DNA from: Planomonospora sp. ID82291 | Lineage (GTDB): Bacteria; Actinomycetota; Actinomycetes; Streptosporangiales; Streptosporangiaceae | Assembly (NCBI RefSeq): GCF_015711645.1 | Contig: NZ_JABTEX010000001.1 | Location: 1,240,001-1,304,000 of the forward strand | Length of the DNA stretch: 64,000 nucleotides | Reading direction: 5' to 3' | Part shown: positions 1 to 18,706 of the stretch, one piece after another | Layout of the letters: each line of letters opens with the position of its first letter | How positions within the stretch are numbered: position 1 is the stretch's first letter | Made by a program: the position numbers and the translations under genes | Notes under the pieces: model-generated | Database searches by the model: none | Told to the model about the DNA's origin: nothing | Seen by the model: only the letters and a program-made list of their open reading frames with translations

Positions 1-131
1 TTGACAGTGGCGACGATGATGTCGCCGATACCGGCGTAGCGCCGACCCGAGCCGCCGAGCACCCGGATGCAGAGGACTTCCTTCGCACCCGTGTTGTCGG
101 CGACCTTGAGTCGCGACTCCTGCTGGATCAC
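1..131 (-). CDS. rplN: 50S ribosomal protein L14, 5' part (partial)
   Basis: The minus strand starts with GTG at 131 and reads [20 protein letters not shown]..., the highly conserved N-terminus of L14, an rRNA-binding protein of the large subunit at the interface with the 30S. About 43 codons are inside the window and the rest runs off the left end. A GGAG ribosome binding site lies just upstream of the GTG. In many bacteria rplN is the first gene of the spc operon, and here it is separated from rpsQ by 261 bp containing a strong hairpin, which fits the start of a new transcription unit. Confidence 0.95.
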   Translation of the reverse strand, partial: MIQQESRLKVADNTGAKEVLCIRVLGGSGRRYAGIGDIIVATV

Positions 132-157
132 GTCTACTCCTGTTTGTCTCGCCGGTT

Positions 158-176
158 CTCGCCCCTGATGGGCGAG
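158..176 (-). promoter_or_regulatory. Leader hairpin upstream of rplN
   Basis: Perfect 7-bp inverted repeat CTCGCCC / GGGCGAG with a 5-nt loop, 27 nt upstream of the rplN start and therefore probably in its 5' leader. A weak -10-like TAGGTT lies further upstream (about 186-191, minus strand) without a convincing -35. It could be a regulatory structure for the spc operon; nothing in the sequence proves this. Confidence 0.3.
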
Positions 177-352
177 CCTTGCGGAACCTACTGTGGTCTT
201 TTTCCCCCGGCGACAGCCCGTCCGCCCGGGTCCGCCGCGCTCCGCGGCCGGTCCGTCACGTGACGCACCGGCCCTTCCGGAACCCGGCCTCCCCGGCCGG
301 CGACCGCCGCCGCAGGCGGTGCGGAGGAGGACCCCCACACCCTTGGACGCCG

Positions 353-383
353 TCGTGGGGGGTGGACCCGCCACCCCCCACGA
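353..383 (-). terminator. Hairpin terminator at the rpsQ/rplN (S10/spc) boundary
   Basis: Perfect 13-bp stem (353-365 with 371-383) and 5-nt loop, 9 nt after the rpsQ stop on the minus strand. There is no T-run, which is common for actinobacterial hairpin terminators. It marks the end of the S10 operon. Confidence 0.7.
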
Positions 384-392
384 GGCGCGTTG

Positions 393-674
393 CTACTTGG
401 CCTTCTCGAGGATCTCGACGACCCGCCAGCGCTTGCTGGCCGACAGCGGCCGGGTCTCCATCAGCAGGACGCGGTCGCCGATGCCGCAGCTGTTGGCCTC
501 GTCGTGCGCCTTGTACTTGGTCGTCCTACGGATGACCTTGCCGTACAGGCGGTGCTTGACGCGGTCCTCGACGGCGACGACGACGGTCTTGTCCATCTTG
601 TCGCTGACGACCAGACCCTCGCGGGTCTTGCGGTAGTTCCGCGCCTCGGTCGTGCTCTCCGTTGCTTCAGCCAT
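393..674 (-). CDS. rpsQ: 30S ribosomal protein S17
   Basis: 93-residue protein with the S17 OB-fold core ([20 protein letters not shown], then [19 protein letters not shown]). It is a primary 16S rRNA-binding protein of the small subunit. The ATG at 674 is preferred because GAAGGAG lies 8 nt upstream and the protein then starts MAEATEST; the open frame extends six codons further upstream without better support. The start overlaps the rpmC stop by 8 bp, showing translational coupling in the S10 operon. A hairpin terminator follows directly. Confidence 0.95.
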   Translation of the reverse strand: MAEATESTTEARNYRKTREGLVVSDKMDKTVVVAVEDRVKHRLYGKVIRRTTKYKAHDEANSCGIGDRVLLMETRPLSASKRWRVVEILEKAK

Positions 675-903
675 CGCTCGACTCCTTCTCAACCGTTACA
701 ATGCCGAGCTCCCGCTCGCGCATCACGGTGTAGATACGGGCGATCTCGCGGCGGACGGCGCGCAGCCGCCCGTGGCTCTCCAACTGGCCGGTCGCGGCCT
801 GGAAGCGGAGGTTGAACAGCTCCTCCTTGGCTTCCTTCAGCTTCTGGACCAGGGTGTCCTGGTCCTCCACCCGCAGCTCACCGGCGGTCAGGCCCTTAGC
901 CAT
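667..903 (-). CDS. rpmC: 50S ribosomal protein L29
   Basis: Small helical L29 protein (78 aa) with the family signature [14 protein letters not shown] and [13 protein letters not shown]. It sits at the peptide exit tunnel on 23S rRNA. The ATG at 903 shares one base with the rplP stop codon (TGATG); a GTG at 906 is an alternative start three bases upstream. The C-terminus has a short extension ending ESSDG. Part of the S10 operon between rplP and rpsQ. Confidence 0.93.
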   Translation of the reverse strand: MAKGLTAGELRVEDQDTLVQKLKEAKEELFNLRFQAATGQLESHGRLRAVRREIARIYTVMRERELGIVTVEKESSDG

Positions 904-1322
904 CACGCCTCACCCACTTCACGCTTAACGACCTTGCACTTCATCGGGAGCTTGTGGATCGCCCGCTTCAGCGCCTCACGGGCCACCGGCTCGGCGACAC
1001 CGGAGAGCTCGAACATGACGCGACCGGGCTTGACGTTCGCGATCCACCACTCCGGCGAACCCTTACCGGAACCCATGCGGGTCTCGGCCGGCTTCTTGGT
1101 GAGCGGACGGTCCGGGTAGATGTTGATCCAGACCTTGCCGCCACGCTTGATGTGGCGGGTCATGGCGATACGAGCCGACTCGATCTGGCGGTTGGTCACG
1201 TAGGAGTGCTCAAGCGCCTGGATGCCGTACTCGCCGAACACGACGCGCGTGCCGCCCTTGGCGGCGCCGCTGCGGTCGGGCCGGTGCTGCTTGCGGTGCT
1301 TGACCCTGCGCGGGATCAGCAT
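903..1322 (-). CDS. rplP: 50S ribosomal protein L16
   Basis: 139-residue L16/L10e-family protein starting [15 protein letters not shown] and containing the [16 protein letters not shown] segment typical of L16. It binds 23S rRNA near the A site and is needed for late assembly of the 50S subunit. Length matches the family. It follows rpsC after 2 bp and overlaps rpmC, so translation is coupled. Confidence 0.96.
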   Translation of the reverse strand: MLIPRRVKHRKQHRPDRSGAAKGGTRVVFGEYGIQALEHSYVTNRQIESARIAMTRHIKRGGKVWINIYPDRPLTKKPAETRMGSGKGSPEWWIANVKPGRVMFELSGVAEPVAREALKRAIHKLPMKCKVVKREVGEA

Positions 1323-1324
1323 GG

Positions 1325-2176
1325 TCAGCTCCCTTCAGCACCCGGCTGCGCAGCCGGGCCGGTCTCGGGGGCGGCCTGCGAAGCCGCCTCGGTCCTGGGT
1401 GCACGGTCGCCGCGGCCGCCGCCGCGACGGGGACGGTCGCCACCGGCGCCGCCGCCACGACGGGGGCGGTCGGCGCCACCGCGACGGTCGTCACGCTCGC
1501 GACGCTGGCCCGCACGGGCGCCGGCGGCAGCCGCCTCGCGCTCGGCGCGGCTGGTCGGAGCCTCACCCTTGTAGATCCACACCTTCACGCCGATGCGGCC
1601 GAAGGTGGTACGGGCCTCGTACAGGCCGTAGTCGATGTCCGCGCGGAGCGTGTGCAGGGGCACGCGGCCCTCGCGGTAGAACTCCGAGCGGGACATCTCG
1701 GCGCCGCCCAGACGACCGGAGCACTGCACCCGGATGCCCTTGGCGCCGCTCTTCATGGCCGACTGCATGGCCTTGCGCATGGCCCGCCGGAACGAGACAC
1801 GGCTGGACAGCTGCTCGGCCACGCCCTGGGCGACGAGCTGGGCGTCGATCTCGGGGTTCTTGACCTCGAGGATGTTCAGCTGGACCTGCTTCTTGGTCAG
1901 CTTCTCGAGGTCGCCCCGGATCCGGTCCGCCTCGGCGCCGCGGCGGCCGATGACGATGCCCGGACGGGCGGTGTGGATGTCGACCTGAACCCGGTCGGTG
2001 GTCCGCTCGATCTCGACCTTGGAAATGCCGGCCCGCTCCATGCCCTTCTTCAGCATGCGGCGGATCGCCACGTCCTCGGCCACGTACGACTTGTAGAGCT
2101 TGTCGGCGTACCACCGGCTCTTGAAGTCGGTCGTGATGCCGAGGCGGAACCCGTGCGGGTTGACCTTCTGACCCAC
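1325..2176 (-). CDS. rpsC: 30S ribosomal protein S3
   Basis: S3 protein (283 aa) beginning with GTG as [20 protein letters not shown]. The N-terminal KH domain carries the [17 protein letters not shown] loop, followed by the S3 C-terminal domain ending near the [14 protein letters not shown] motif. After about residue 215 comes a low-complexity Arg/Gly-rich tail ([20 protein letters not shown]), of the kind seen in actinobacterial S3. The start shares one base with the rplV TAG stop (TAGTG). S3 lines the mRNA entry channel. Confidence 0.96.
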   Translation of the reverse strand: MGQKVNPHGFRLGITTDFKSRWYADKLYKSYVAEDVAIRRMLKKGMERAGISKVEIERTTDRVQVDIHTARPGIVIGRRGAEADRIRGDLEKLTKKQVQLNILEVKNPEIDAQLVAQGVAEQLSSRVSFRRAMRKAMQSAMKSGAKGIRVQCSGRLGGAEMSRSEFYREGRVPLHTLRADIDYGLYEARTTFGRIGVKVWIYKGEAPTSRAEREAAAAGARAGQRRERDDRRGGADRPRRGGGAGGDRPRRGGGRGDRAPRTEAASQAAPETGPAAQPGAEGS

Positions 2177-2529
2177 TAGCGGGTCCTCCCCTTCGGCTCG
2201 CGGGACTCCACGATCACGGTGATGTGGCTGGTCCGCTTGTTGATCCGATAGGCACGACCCTGGGCGCGGGGACGGAACCGCTTCAGGGTGGGGCCCTCGT
2301 CGACCCAGGCACGGCTCACGACGAGCGTGTCACGGTCGAGGTTGAAGTTGTGCTCCGCGTTCGCAATGGCGCTGGACAGCACCTTGTACACGGTCTCGCT
2401 CGCCGACTGGGGAGCGAACTGCAGCACGGCCTGCGCCTCCGAAGCGGGCAGCCCGCGAATGAGGTCCACCACGCGGCGGGCCTTCATGGGCGTGTGGCGC
2501 GCGAATCGCACCTGAGCCCTGGCTTCCAT
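2176..2529 (-). CDS. rplV: 50S ribosomal protein L22
   Basis: 117-residue L22 ([19 protein letters not shown] near the N-terminus; the beta-hairpin segment [20 protein letters not shown] near the C-terminus). L22 lines the nascent peptide tunnel, and its hairpin loop is where macrolide-resistance changes map in other bacteria; nothing unusual is visible here. ATG start. A 116-bp spacer without a gene separates it from rpsS. Confidence 0.96.
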   Translation of the reverse strand: MEARAQVRFARHTPMKARRVVDLIRGLPASEAQAVLQFAPQSASETVYKVLSSAIANAEHNFNLDRDTLVVSRAWVDEGPTLKRFRPRAQGRAYRINKRTSHITVIVESREPKGRTR

Positions 2530-2645
2530 CGCTTACTCCTCTTACCTTCTGCTTCGTATCGGGTCGAGTCCCCCTCGCCCGGCTCCGACCGGTACGGCTC
2601 TCGCCTCCCGGCCGTCTCCCGGCGCGGTCTCCTCTTCCCAGGCGC

Positions 2646-2924
2646 TTATCGCCGGCTGCGGCGGTCTTCCTTGACGTGGCTGCGGAACGTCCGCGTGGGC
2701 GCGAACTCGCCGAGCTTGTGACCGATCATCGCCTCGGTGACGAACACCGGGACGTGCTTGCGGCCGTCGTGGACGGCGATCGTGTGACCGATCATGTCGG
2801 GCACGATCATGGAGCGCCGCGACCACGTCTTGATGACGTTCTTGGTGCCCTTCTCGTTCTGAGCGTCCACCTTCTTCTGAAGGTGGTCGTCCACGAAGGG
2901 ACCCTTCTTAAGGCTACGTGGCAT
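2646..2924 (-). CDS. rpsS: 30S ribosomal protein S19
   Basis: 92-residue S19 ([20 protein letters not shown]..., [35 protein letters not shown]). It binds 16S rRNA in the 30S head near the tRNA sites. Length and motifs are standard. It lies 11 bp after rplB in the S10 operon. Confidence 0.96.
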   Translation of the reverse strand: MPRSLKKGPFVDDHLQKKVDAQNEKGTKNVIKTWSRRSMIVPDMIGHTIAVHDGRKHVPVFVTEAMIGHKLGEFAPTRTFRSHVKEDRRSRR

Positions 2925-2935
2925 TTCGGCTGCTC

Positions 2936-3772
2936 CTACCGCTTCTTCCGCTTGGTCCGACGACGGATGATCAGGCGGTCGCTGGCCTTGTTCGCCGCAC
3001 GGGTCCGTCCCTCGGGCTTGCCCTTGGGGTTGACCGGGTGACGACCGCCGGACGTCTTGCCCTCACCACCACCGTGCGGGTGGTCGACCGGGTTCATCGC
3101 GACACCGCGGACGGTGGGGCGCTTGCCCTTCCACCGCATACGGCCGGCCTTACCCCAGTTGATGTTGCCCTGCTCTGCGTTGCCCACCTGGCCGATGGAG
3201 GCCCGGCAGCGCACGTCGACCTGGCGCATTTCGCCGGAGGGCATACGCAGCGTGGCGTACTGGCCCTCCTTGGCGAGCAGCTGGATCTGCGCACCGGCGG
3301 ACCGGCCCAGCTTGGCGCCGCCGCCCGGACGGAGCTCCACCGCGTGGATGAAGGTACCGGTCGGGATGTTGCGCAGCGGGAGGCAGTTGCCCGGCTTGAT
3401 GTCGGCCGTGGGGCCGTTCTCGATCTTGTCGCCCTGCTTGAGGCCGGTCGGGCAGAGGATGTAGCGCTTCTCCCCGTCGGCGTAGTGCAGCAGCGCGATC
3501 CGGGAGGTGCGGTTCGGGTCGTACTCGATGTGAGCGACCTTGGCCGGGATCCCGTCCTTGTCGTGGCGCCGGAAGTCGATGATCCGGTAGGCGCGCTTGT
3601 GACCGCCGCCCTGGTGGCGGGTGGTGACCCGGCCGTGGACGTTGCGACCGCCCTTGCTGTGCAGCGGGGCGAGCAGCGACTTCTCGGGCGTGCTGCGGGT
3701 GATCTCGGCGAAGTCCGAGACACTCGAGCCGCGGCGACCCGGGGTCGTCGGCTTGTACTTACGGATGCCCAT
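2936..3772 (-). CDS. rplB: 50S ribosomal protein L2
   Basis: 278-residue L2 with [20 protein letters not shown] at the N-terminus and the conserved [17 protein letters not shown] loop near the peptidyl-transferase centre. L2 is a primary 23S rRNA-binding protein needed for subunit association and peptidyl transfer. It follows rplW after an 89-bp spacer. Confidence 0.97.
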   Translation of the reverse strand: MGIRKYKPTTPGRRGSSVSDFAEITRSTPEKSLLAPLHSKGGRNVHGRVTTRHQGGGHKRAYRIIDFRRHDKDGIPAKVAHIEYDPNRTSRIALLHYADGEKRYILCPTGLKQGDKIENGPTADIKPGNCLPLRNIPTGTFIHAVELRPGGGAKLGRSAGAQIQLLAKEGQYATLRMPSGEMRQVDVRCRASIGQVGNAEQGNINWGKAGRMRWKGKRPTVRGVAMNPVDHPHGGGEGKTSGGRHPVNPKGKPEGRTRAANKASDRLIIRRRTKRKKR

Positions 3773-3861
3773 CTTTTTCGTTCATCCTTTATCGGTTGAT
3801 CCGGCCGAATGCCCCCGCCTCTCGGCGGGGGCTTCCGGCGCGTCACTTACTGGCGAGCGGT

Positions 3862-4161
3862 TCAGCCCTGACCGAAGATGTCGATCCGGTCGCCCTCGAC
3901 CAGGCTCACGATCGCACGCTTGGTGCTCGGGCGCTGGCCGTAGCCGAACTTGGTCCGCTTGCGCTTGCCCTGGCGGTTGATGGTGTTGACGCTCGCCACC
4001 TTGACGCCGAAGATCTGCTCGATGGCGATCTTGACCTGCGTCTTGTTGGCCGTCTTCCGCACCAGGAACGTGTACTTGTTGTGCTCGTCGATCAGGCCGT
4101 AGCTCTTCTCGGAGACAACCGGCTTGATGATGATGTCGCGCGGGTCGGCGATCTTCTCCAT
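3862..4161 (-). CDS. rplW: 50S ribosomal protein L23
   Basis: 99-residue L23 ([46 protein letters not shown]). It lies at the tunnel exit and is the docking site for trigger factor and SRP. The ATG shares one base with the rplD TGA stop (TGATG). Confidence 0.96.
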   Translation of the reverse strand: MEKIADPRDIIIKPVVSEKSYGLIDEHNKYTFLVRKTANKTQVKIAIEQIFGVKVASVNTINRQGKRKRTKFGYGQRPSTKRAIVSLVEGDRIDIFGQG

Positions 4162-4808
4162 CAGGCGTCTTCCTTCCCGCTCTTGCTCAGACGCGACACG
4201 ACCTGGTCGTACGCCTCCTGAGTGAAAACGACGTCGTCGTAGCAGAGCACGTCGTAGGTGTTGAGCTGCCCGGCGTCCAGCAGGTGGACCTCCGGGGCGT
4301 TGCGCAGGCTCATCCAGGTGAGCTCGTCGCCCTCGTCGACGACGACCAGGACGCTACGCGCCTGCGTGATCTTCCGCAGCGACTCGAGGGCCGCCTTGGT
4401 CTTGGGGGTCTCGCCGGAGACCAGGCCGCTGACCACGTGGACGCGGCCGCCGTTCGCCCGGTCGGAGAGGGCGCCGCGCAGCGCGGCGGCCTTCATCTTC
4501 TTGGGGGTCCGCTGCGAGTAGTCGCGCGGGACCGGACCGTGGACGGTGCCACCGCCGGTGAACTGCGGGGCGCGGGTCGAACCCTGGCGGGCGCGGCCGG
4601 TGCCCTTCTGGCGGTACGGCTTCTTGCCGCCACCGCTGACCTCGCCGCGGGTCTTGGCCTTGTGGGTGCCCTGCCGGCGAGCGGCGAGCTGGGCCACGAC
4701 CACCTGGTGGATCAGCGGGACGTTGACCTTGGCCCCGAAGATGTCCTCGGGCAGGTCGACCGAGCCGGCCTTCGTGCCGCTGGCGTCGAGGACGTCAATG
4801 GTGCTCAC
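4161..4808 (-). CDS. rplD: 50S ribosomal protein L4
   Basis: 215-residue L4/L1e protein. The start is GTG at 4808 ([20 protein letters not shown]), giving a GTGA overlap with the rplC stop; the frame stays open far upstream inside rplC but only this start gives the normal L4 N-terminus. The central loop [20 protein letters not shown] reaches the peptide tunnel. In E. coli L4 also represses its own operon; whether that happens here is unknown. Confidence 0.95.
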   Translation of the reverse strand: MSTIDVLDASGTKAGSVDLPEDIFGAKVNVPLIHQVVVAQLAARRQGTHKAKTRGEVSGGGKKPYRQKGTGRARQGSTRAPQFTGGGTVHGPVPRDYSQRTPKKMKAAALRGALSDRANGGRVHVVSGLVSGETPKTKAALESLRKITQARSVLVVVDEGDELTWMSLRNAPEVHLLDAGQLNTYDVLCYDDVVFTQEAYDQVVSRLSKSGKEDA

Positions 4809-5458
4809 TTGGCAGCCCCCTTCTTGGCAGCGGTGCGGATGAGGACCAGGCTGCCGTTGGCGCCGGGGACCGCACCCTTGATGAGGATGAGGCCCTTCTC
4901 GGCGTCCACGGCGTGGACCTTCAGGCTCTGGACGGTGGTGCGGACGTTGCCCATCCGACCGGCCATGCGCAGGCCCTTGAAGACGCGGCCCGGAGTGGCG
5001 CAGCCGCCGATGGAGCCCGGCGAGCGGTGCTTGCGCTGGGTACCGTGGGAGGCGCCCAGACCACCGAAGCCGTGACGCTTCATGACACCGGCGAAGCCCT
5101 TGCCCTTGCTCTTGCCCGTCACGTCGACGAACTGGCCGGCCTCGAAGGCGTCGGCCGAGATCTCCTGGCCGATGGTGTACTCGGCCGCGTCGTCCGTACG
5201 GATCTCCGTGAAGTAACGGCGCGGGGTGATGTCGTGCTTGCGCAGGTAGTCGCCGAGCGGCTTGTTGACCTTCCGCGGGTCGACCTGTCCGAAGCCGAGC
5301 TGCACGGCGGAGTAGCCGTCCTTCTCGGGGGTGCGGACGCGGGTCACGACGCACGGACCGGCCTCGACCACGGTCACCGGGACCATGCGGTTGTCCGCGT
5401 CGAAGACCTGGGTCATGCCGAGCTTCTTGCCCAGGACGCCCTTGATCTGCTTAGCCAT
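4805..5458 (-). CDS. rplC: 50S ribosomal protein L3
   Basis: 217-residue L3 ([16 protein letters not shown] at the N-terminus, [20 protein letters not shown] loop near the peptidyl-transferase centre). It is one of the earliest assembling large-subunit proteins. The start lies 14 bp downstream of rpsJ in the S10 operon. Confidence 0.97.
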   Translation of the reverse strand: MAKQIKGVLGKKLGMTQVFDADNRMVPVTVVEAGPCVVTRVRTPEKDGYSAVQLGFGQVDPRKVNKPLGDYLRKHDITPRRYFTEIRTDDAAEYTIGQEISADAFEAGQFVDVTGKSKGKGFAGVMKRHGFGGLGASHGTQRKHRSPGSIGGCATPGRVFKGLRMAGRMGNVRTTVQSLKVHAVDAEKGLILIKGAVPGANGSLVLIRTAAKKGAAK

Positions 5459-5472
5459 GTCAGTGCGTTCCC

Positions 5473-5781
5473 TCAGAGCTTGATCGAGATGTCGACGCCG
5501 GCGGGGAGGTCGAGCCGCATGAGCGAGTCGACCGTCTTCGGCGTCGGATCGATGATGTCAATCAGCCGCTTGTGCGTGCGCATCTCGAAGTGCTCGCGGC
5601 TGTCCTTGTACTTGTGCGGCGAGCGGATGACGCAGTACACGTTCTTCTCCGTCGGCAGCGGAACCGGGCCCGCGACCTTAGCGCCAGTCCGCGTCACCGT
5701 CTCGACGATCTTCTTGGCCGAAACGTCGATGACCTCGTGGTCATAGGCCTTGAGCCGAATGCGGATCTTCTGTCCCGCCAT
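5473..5781 (-). CDS. rpsJ: 30S ribosomal protein S10 (also NusE)
   Basis: 102-residue S10 ([42 protein letters not shown]). It is a head protein of the 30S subunit and, as NusE, a partner of NusB/NusG in antitermination. It is the first gene of the S10 operon here; the 293 bp upstream contain a small leader hairpin and the tuf terminator. Confidence 0.97.
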   Translation of the reverse strand: MAGQKIRIRLKAYDHEVIDVSAKKIVETVTRTGAKVAGPVPLPTEKNVYCVIRSPHKYKDSREHFEMRTHKRLIDIIDPTPKTVDSLMRLDLPAGVDISIKL

Positions 5782-5899
5782 AATGGCCTCGGTGTCCTTC
5801 GCTGTCGTCTGAAAAAGTTACATGCGGCCGGCGGCCGCTATATGCGGATCCGGGCCCGTCGCGCCTTCCGGCGGTCCGGCCCGTCCCCTTCCCCACGTA

Positions 5900-5918
5900 G
5901 CAGACGTTCGCCGTCTGC
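5900..5918 (-). promoter_or_regulatory. Leader hairpin in the tuf-rpsJ spacer
   Basis: Perfect 7-bp inverted repeat GCAGACG / CGTCTGC with a 5-nt loop, 119 nt upstream of rpsJ. On the minus strand it is followed by TACGTGGGG. The S10 operon promoter must lie in 5782-6025, but I could not choose a convincing -35/-10 pair, so this is recorded only as structure in the probable leader. Confidence 0.3.
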
Positions 5919-6025
5919 GCTTTCTTCCGTGATCTGGCAGTTGCTTCGGTCACTCGATCCGGCCGAAACAGCTGCGAGATCACGGTTCGTGGGTCGCGTG
6001 CGGAGCTGCGGGAGCCCCGCGCGGT

Positions 6026-6062
6026 GCGGCGGCCGGCCTCCTTGCGAGAGGCCGACCGCCGC
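6026..6062 (-). terminator. Terminator after tuf
   Basis: 15-bp stem with a single mismatch (6026-6040 with 6048-6062) and 7-nt loop, 12 nt beyond the tuf stop. It separates the str operon from the S10 operon. Confidence 0.75.
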
Positions 6063-6074
6063 TCCGCGGTCGTA

Positions 6075-7268
<1,194 letters not shown>

Positions 7269-7325
7269 TGGTCTGTCTCCTTAGAGATTCTGACTTGACT
7301 TTCGTCTTTTCACTCGGGTTCGGGG

Positions 7326-7351
7326 AGGCCGGCCCCCTTCGGGACCGGCCT
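7326..7351 (-). terminator. Intercistronic hairpin between fusA and tuf
   Basis: Eleven-pair stem (AGGCCGG core, one G-U pair) with a 4-nt loop, 9 nt after the fusA stop. It may act as a partial terminator or as an mRNA-stability element setting the fusA:tuf ratio; tuf could also have its own promoter in the A/T-richer 7270-7320. Confidence 0.45.
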
Positions 7352-7360
7352 GGCAGGTGA

Positions 7361-9460
7361 CTACTCGCCCCGGACCTTCGCGACGATCTCCTTGGCGATG
7401 TGCTGGGGCACTTCCGCGTAGGAGTCGAACTGCATGCTGAAGCTCGCACGTCCCTGCGTCTTGCTACGGAGGTCGCCCACGTAGCCGAACATCTCAGAGA
7501 GCGGCACGATCGCCTGGACGACGCGGGCGCCTGCGCGCTCGTCCATCGCCCGGATCTGCCCGCGACGACCGTTGAGGTCGCCGATGACGTCACCCATGTA
7601 GTCCTCGGGGCTGATGACCTCGACGGCCATCACCGGCTCCAGGATTACGGCGTCCGCCTTGCGCGCGGCCTCCTTGAAGGCCATCGAGCCAGCGATCTTG
7701 AAGGCCATTTCGGACGAGTCCACCTCGTGGTAGGCGCCGTCCTGCAGGGTGACCTTCACCCCGACCATGGGGTAACCGGCGAGAACACCGAACTCGGCGG
7801 CCTCCTGGGCGCCCGCGTCGACCGACGGGATGTACTCCCGCGGGATGCGGCCACCGGAGACCTTGTTCTCGAACTCGTACCCGTCGTTGCCCTCGCCCAG
7901 CGGCTCAATGTCGATGATGACCTTGGCGAACTGGCCGGAACCACCGGTCTGCTTCTTGTGGGTGTAGTCGACCTTCTCCACCTTGCGGCGGATGGTCTCC
8001 CGGTAGGCCACCTGCGGCCGGCCGACGTTCGCCTCGACCTTGAACTCGCGGCGCATCCGGTCGACGAGGATCTCCAGGTGGAGCTCGCCCATGCCCCAGA
8101 TGACCGTCTGACCGGTCTCCTCGTCACGGCGGACCTGGAAGGACGGGTCCTCCTCGGCCAGCCGCTGGATGGCGGTGCTCAGCTTCTCCTGGTCGCTCTT
8201 CGTCTTGGGCTCGATCGCGACGTTGATGACCGGGGCCGGGAACGTCATCGACTCCAGGACGACCGGGTGGGCCGGGTCGCACAGGGTGTCACCGGTGGTG
8301 GTGTCCTTCAGGCCCATCACGGCGACGATCTGACCGGCGTGCGCGGACGGGCGCTCCTCGCGCTTGTTCGCGTGCATCTGGTAGATCTTGCCGATCCGCT
8401 CCTTCTTGCCCTTCACCGAGTTGACCACCGCGGTGCCGGTCTCGAGCGTGCCCGAGTAGATGCGGATGTAGGTGAGCCGGCCCAGGTGCGGGTCGCTCAT
8501 GATCTTGAAGGCCAGTGCGGAGAACGGCTCGCTCACGTCCGCGTGACGCTCGATGACCTCCGCCTCGTCCTTGACCGAGTGGCCCTTGAAGGCCGGGATG
8601 TCGGTCGGCGCGGGCAGGTAGGCGACGATCGCGTCGAGCAGGGGCTGAACGCCCTTGTTCTTGAACGCGGTGCCGGTCAGGACCGGGTTGATGGCGCTGG
8701 ACAGCGTGGCGCGGCGGATCGCCGCGACCAGCTGCTCCTCGGTGGGCTCGACGCCCTCGAGGAAGAGCTCCATCAGCTCGTCGTCGTTCTCGGCGACGGT
8801 CTCGACGAGCTTGTCACGCCACTCGCGGGCCGCCTCGGCGTGGTCCGCCGGGATGTCCACGGTCTCGTACATCTCACCCTTGGCCGCCTCGGCGCTCCAG
8901 AGCAGGCCCTTCATCTTCACCAGGTCGATGACGCCCTTGAAGCCGGCCTCGACGCCCCAGGGAAGCTGGATGACGGCGGGCGTGGCGTTCAGGCGGTTGA
9001 CCATCATGTCGACGCAGCGGTGGAACTCCGCGCCGACCCGGTCCATCTTGTTGACGAAGCAGATGCGCGGCACGCCGTAGCGGTCGGCCTGACGCCACAC
9101 CGTCTCGGACTGGGGCTCGACGCCCGCCACTCCGTCGAACACGGCGACGGCACCGTCGAGGACACGCAGCGAGCGCTCCACCTCGATGGTGAAGTCCACG
9201 TGACCAGGCGTGTCGATGATGTTGATCGTGTGACCGAGCCATTCGCAGGTGGTCGCGGCGGAGGTGATGGTGATACCACGCTCCTGCTCCTGCTCCATCC
9301 AGTCCATGGTGGCTGCGCCCTCGTGGACTTCACCGATCTTGTACGTGATACCGGTGTAGAACAGGATGCGCTCGGTCGTCGTGGTCTTGCCCGCGTCGAT
9401 GTGGGCCATGATCCCGATGTTGCGGACCTTGGCCAGGTCAAGAGCGGTCATAGTGGCCAC
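7361..9460 (-). CDS. fusA: Elongation factor G
   Basis: 699-residue translocase EF-G. P-loop AHIDAGKT at 19-26, [13 protein letters not shown], and the C-terminal EF-G domains ([33 protein letters not shown]). It drives tRNA-mRNA translocation and, with RRF, ribosome recycling. The gene lies 36 bp after rpsG in the str operon. Length and motifs are standard. Confidence 0.98.
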   Translation of the reverse strand: MATMTALDLAKVRNIGIMAHIDAGKTTTTERILFYTGITYKIGEVHEGAATMDWMEQEQERGITITSAATTCEWLGHTINIIDTPGHVDFTIEVERSLRVLDGAVAVFDGVAGVEPQSETVWRQADRYGVPRICFVNKMDRVGAEFHRCVDMMVNRLNATPAVIQLPWGVEAGFKGVIDLVKMKGLLWSAEAAKGEMYETVDIPADHAEAAREWRDKLVETVAENDDELMELFLEGVEPTEEQLVAAIRRATLSSAINPVLTGTAFKNKGVQPLLDAIVAYLPAPTDIPAFKGHSVKDEAEVIERHADVSEPFSALAFKIMSDPHLGRLTYIRIYSGTLETGTAVVNSVKGKKERIGKIYQMHANKREERPSAHAGQIVAVMGLKDTTTGDTLCDPAHPVVLESMTFPAPVINVAIEPKTKSDQEKLSTAIQRLAEEDPSFQVRRDEETGQTVIWGMGELHLEILVDRMRREFKVEANVGRPQVAYRETIRRKVEKVDYTHKKQTGGSGQFAKVIIDIEPLGEGNDGYEFENKVSGGRIPREYIPSVDAGAQEAAEFGVLAGYPMVGVKVTLQDGAYHEVDSSEMAFKIAGSMAFKEAARKADAVILEPVMAVEVISPEDYMGDVIGDLNGRRGQIRAMDERAGARVVQAIVPLSEMFGYVGDLRSKTQGRASFSMQFDSYAEVPQHIAKEIVAKVRGE

Positions 9461-9496
9461 TTCTCTCGCGTCCTCGTCGTCTCGTCGAACCCGCTG

Positions 9497-9967
9497 TTAC
9501 CAGCGGTAGTGGGCGAAGGCCTTGTTGGACTCGGCCATCTTGTGGGTGTCCTCGCGCTTCTTGACGCTCGCGCCGAGGCCGTTGCTGGCGTCGAGGAGCT
9601 CGTTCATGAGGCGCTCGGTCATGGTCTTCTCGCGGCGGGCGCGGGAGTACTGCACCAGCCAACGCAGGGCCAGGGTGGTGCTGCGCGCGGCGCGCACCTC
9701 GACCGGGACCTGGTAGGTCGCGCCACCGACACGGCGGCTGCGCACCTCGAGGGTGGGCTTGACGTTGTCCAGCGCGCGCTTCAGGGTGACGACCGGGTCG
9801 TTGCCGGTCTTCTCCTTGCACCCCTCCAGGGCGCCGTAGACGATCGACTGCGCGATGGAGCGCTTGCCGTCCAGGAGCACCTTGTTGATGAGCGCGGTGA
9901 CCAGCGGCGAGTTGTGGACCGGGTCAGCCATGAGCTGACGACGGCCAGGAGAACCCTTGCGAGGCAT
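9497..9967 (-). CDS. rpsG: 30S ribosomal protein S7
   Basis: 156-residue S7 ([41 protein letters not shown]; ending AFAHYRW). It initiates assembly of the 30S head and contacts tRNA in the E site. The ATG is 2 bp after rpsL, so the pair is translationally coupled. Confidence 0.97.
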   Translation of the reverse strand: MPRKGSPGRRQLMADPVHNSPLVTALINKVLLDGKRSIAQSIVYGALEGCKEKTGNDPVVTLKRALDNVKPTLEVRSRRVGGATYQVPVEVRAARSTTLALRWLVQYSRARREKTMTERLMNELLDASNGLGASVKKREDTHKMAESNKAFAHYRW

Positions 9968-9969
9968 TC

Positions 9970-10341
9970 TTACTTCTCCTTCTTCGCGCCGTAACGGCTA
10001 CGGGCCTGCTTGCGGTTGCGGACACCCTGGGTGTCGAGCGAACCACGGATGATCTTGTAGCGAACACCCGGCAGGTCCTTCACACGACCACCGCGGACGA
10101 GCACGATGCTGTGCTCCTGGAGGTTGTGGCCGACGCCCGGAATGTAGGCCGTGACCTCGATGCCGTTGGTGAGCCGGACACGCGCGACCTTGCGCAGCGC
10201 CGAGTTCGGCTTCTTGGGGGTCGTGGTGTAAACGCGCATGCAGGTGCCGCGTCGCTGGGGGCTGGCCTTGAGCGCCGGGGTCTTGGTCTTGGTGACCTTG
10301 TCCTGGCGGCCCTTGCGGACCAGCTGCTGAATCGTAGGCAC
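9970..10341 (-). CDS. rpsL: 30S ribosomal protein S12
   Basis: 123-residue S12 starting with GTG ([19 protein letters not shown]). The streptomycin-relevant positions are wild type: Lys43 and Lys44 in [10 protein letters not shown] and Lys88 in [13 protein letters not shown]12 is the decoding-centre protein controlling accuracy. It is the first gene of the str operon, with a promoter about 250 nt upstream. Confidence 0.97.
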   Translation of the reverse strand: MPTIQQLVRKGRQDKVTKTKTPALKASPQRRGTCMRVYTTTPKKPNSALRKVARVRLTNGIEVTAYIPGVGHNLQEHSIVLVRGGRVKDLPGVRYKIIRGSLDTQGVRNRKQARSRYGAKKEK

Positions 10342-10589
10342 CGCGTCTCCGTTCGTGCTTGCCGGTAATTCGAATGGTCGTTCATTTCGCAGGTACTGCC
10401 GGTGTCATGACCTGCTGGTTTTCCGTCCACTCCGACCCACGCGGTCGGGCGTGTCGCGCTCTTGTCGCGCCACTCCCGAGCTAGGCCGGCCCAGTGGGGG
10501 GGATCACGCGACGCCTCTGTCGACTCCCCGTCGGGAAACCCGCCGACGCGCACGCGTGAGGGCCCATGAAGCCACGGGCACGAAGTTAG

Positions 10590-10618
10590 AGACTACCCAG
10601 TCAAGCGCAACACGTCAA
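10590..10618 (-). promoter_or_regulatory. Housekeeping-type promoter for rpsL-rpsG-fusA-tuf
   Basis: On the minus strand TTGACG (10613-10618), a 17-nt spacer, then TAGTCT (10590-10595): a near-consensus actinobacterial primary-sigma promoter. The predicted transcript has a leader of about 240 nt before rpsL. In the leader a GC-rich stretch around 10430-10460 can fold locally (CGACC...GGTCG). No gene is seen in 10342-10867. Confidence 0.75.
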
Positions 10619-10802
10619 AACCGCTGCACCTCACCGGGCGCGGTTGCACGCGTCCGAATCCGTGTCGTGACTCCCGCGACCGGCTTCCAGCCGATCACTG
10701 TCGGGTCCCCGCATGAGTTTACCCGTTGCGAACGACCTCTCCGGCCGTTCTCCTCATAACGTACAGCTTTCGCCGCAAAGATCAGGTCAAGCCGTACCAA
10801 CG

Positions 10803-10844
10803 GATACGGCGTCCGGCTCCCCGAAGGGCGCCGGACGCCGTATC
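10803..10844 (-). terminator. Terminator after rpoC
   Basis: Perfect 15-bp stem (10803-10817 with 10830-10844) and 12-nt loop, 23 nt downstream of the rpoC stop. No T-run. Confidence 0.8.
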
Positions 10845-10867
10845 ACGTCCTACCGGAGGCGAACCGG

Positions 10868-14755
<3,888 letters not shown>

Positions 14756-14781
14756 TTGTATTCCCCTCCTCAGCTTCTAGA

Positions 14782-18252
<3,471 letters not shown>

Positions 18253-18358
18253 CAGATGTCCTTCCGAGGGCTCGCGGCGGACTGACTACACGCACGCCAG
18301 ACGACCATGCATCAGAGCACCAAAAGAAGCGGGTCGTCAAAGGGCAGCGCAAAGGGGC

Positions 18359-18387
18359 AGTGTAGCCGAACGGCACACGCCTGTCCA
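18359..18387 (-). promoter_or_regulatory. Promoter for rpoB-rpoC
   Basis: Minus strand TGGACA (18382-18387), 17-nt spacer, TACACT (18359-18364): one mismatch to TTGACA and a good -10. Predicted leader about 100 nt. A second weaker candidate (TTGACG near 18335-18342 with TCTGAT 18 nt on) lies inside the leader. Between 18388 and 18706 I see no gene, only unremarkable sequence with a short A/T-richer part near 18640-18690. Confidence 0.7.
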
Positions 18388-18706
18388 CTTCAGTCTCGCT
18401 GCATGCTCCACGTTGGTCGCAGCATCGCTCGTCGGAGCCGAAACGTCAAGCCCGGAATCCCGCCTTCCAGCCGGGGAACCGCCGGGACCCTGGGAGTTCT
18501 CCCCACCGGCCGGCCGGGCACACCGCCGCCCCCCGGACGATGCCCGCGCCCCGGAGAGGTTAACGCCCGGACGCCCGACGGCTCGAACCCCGGCCGATAA
18601 CCGACCGACGATCGACGCTGCCATGGTGGGTGTACCCCTGATCGCGGATTTCTCAAACACAGGATTTGCCAACAATTGGATAACGCGCCGTGCCCGAACG
18701 GGGAGA

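Noticed and set aside
9970-10341. Streptomycin-resistant S12
   Set aside because: Lys43 and Lys88 positions are wild type.
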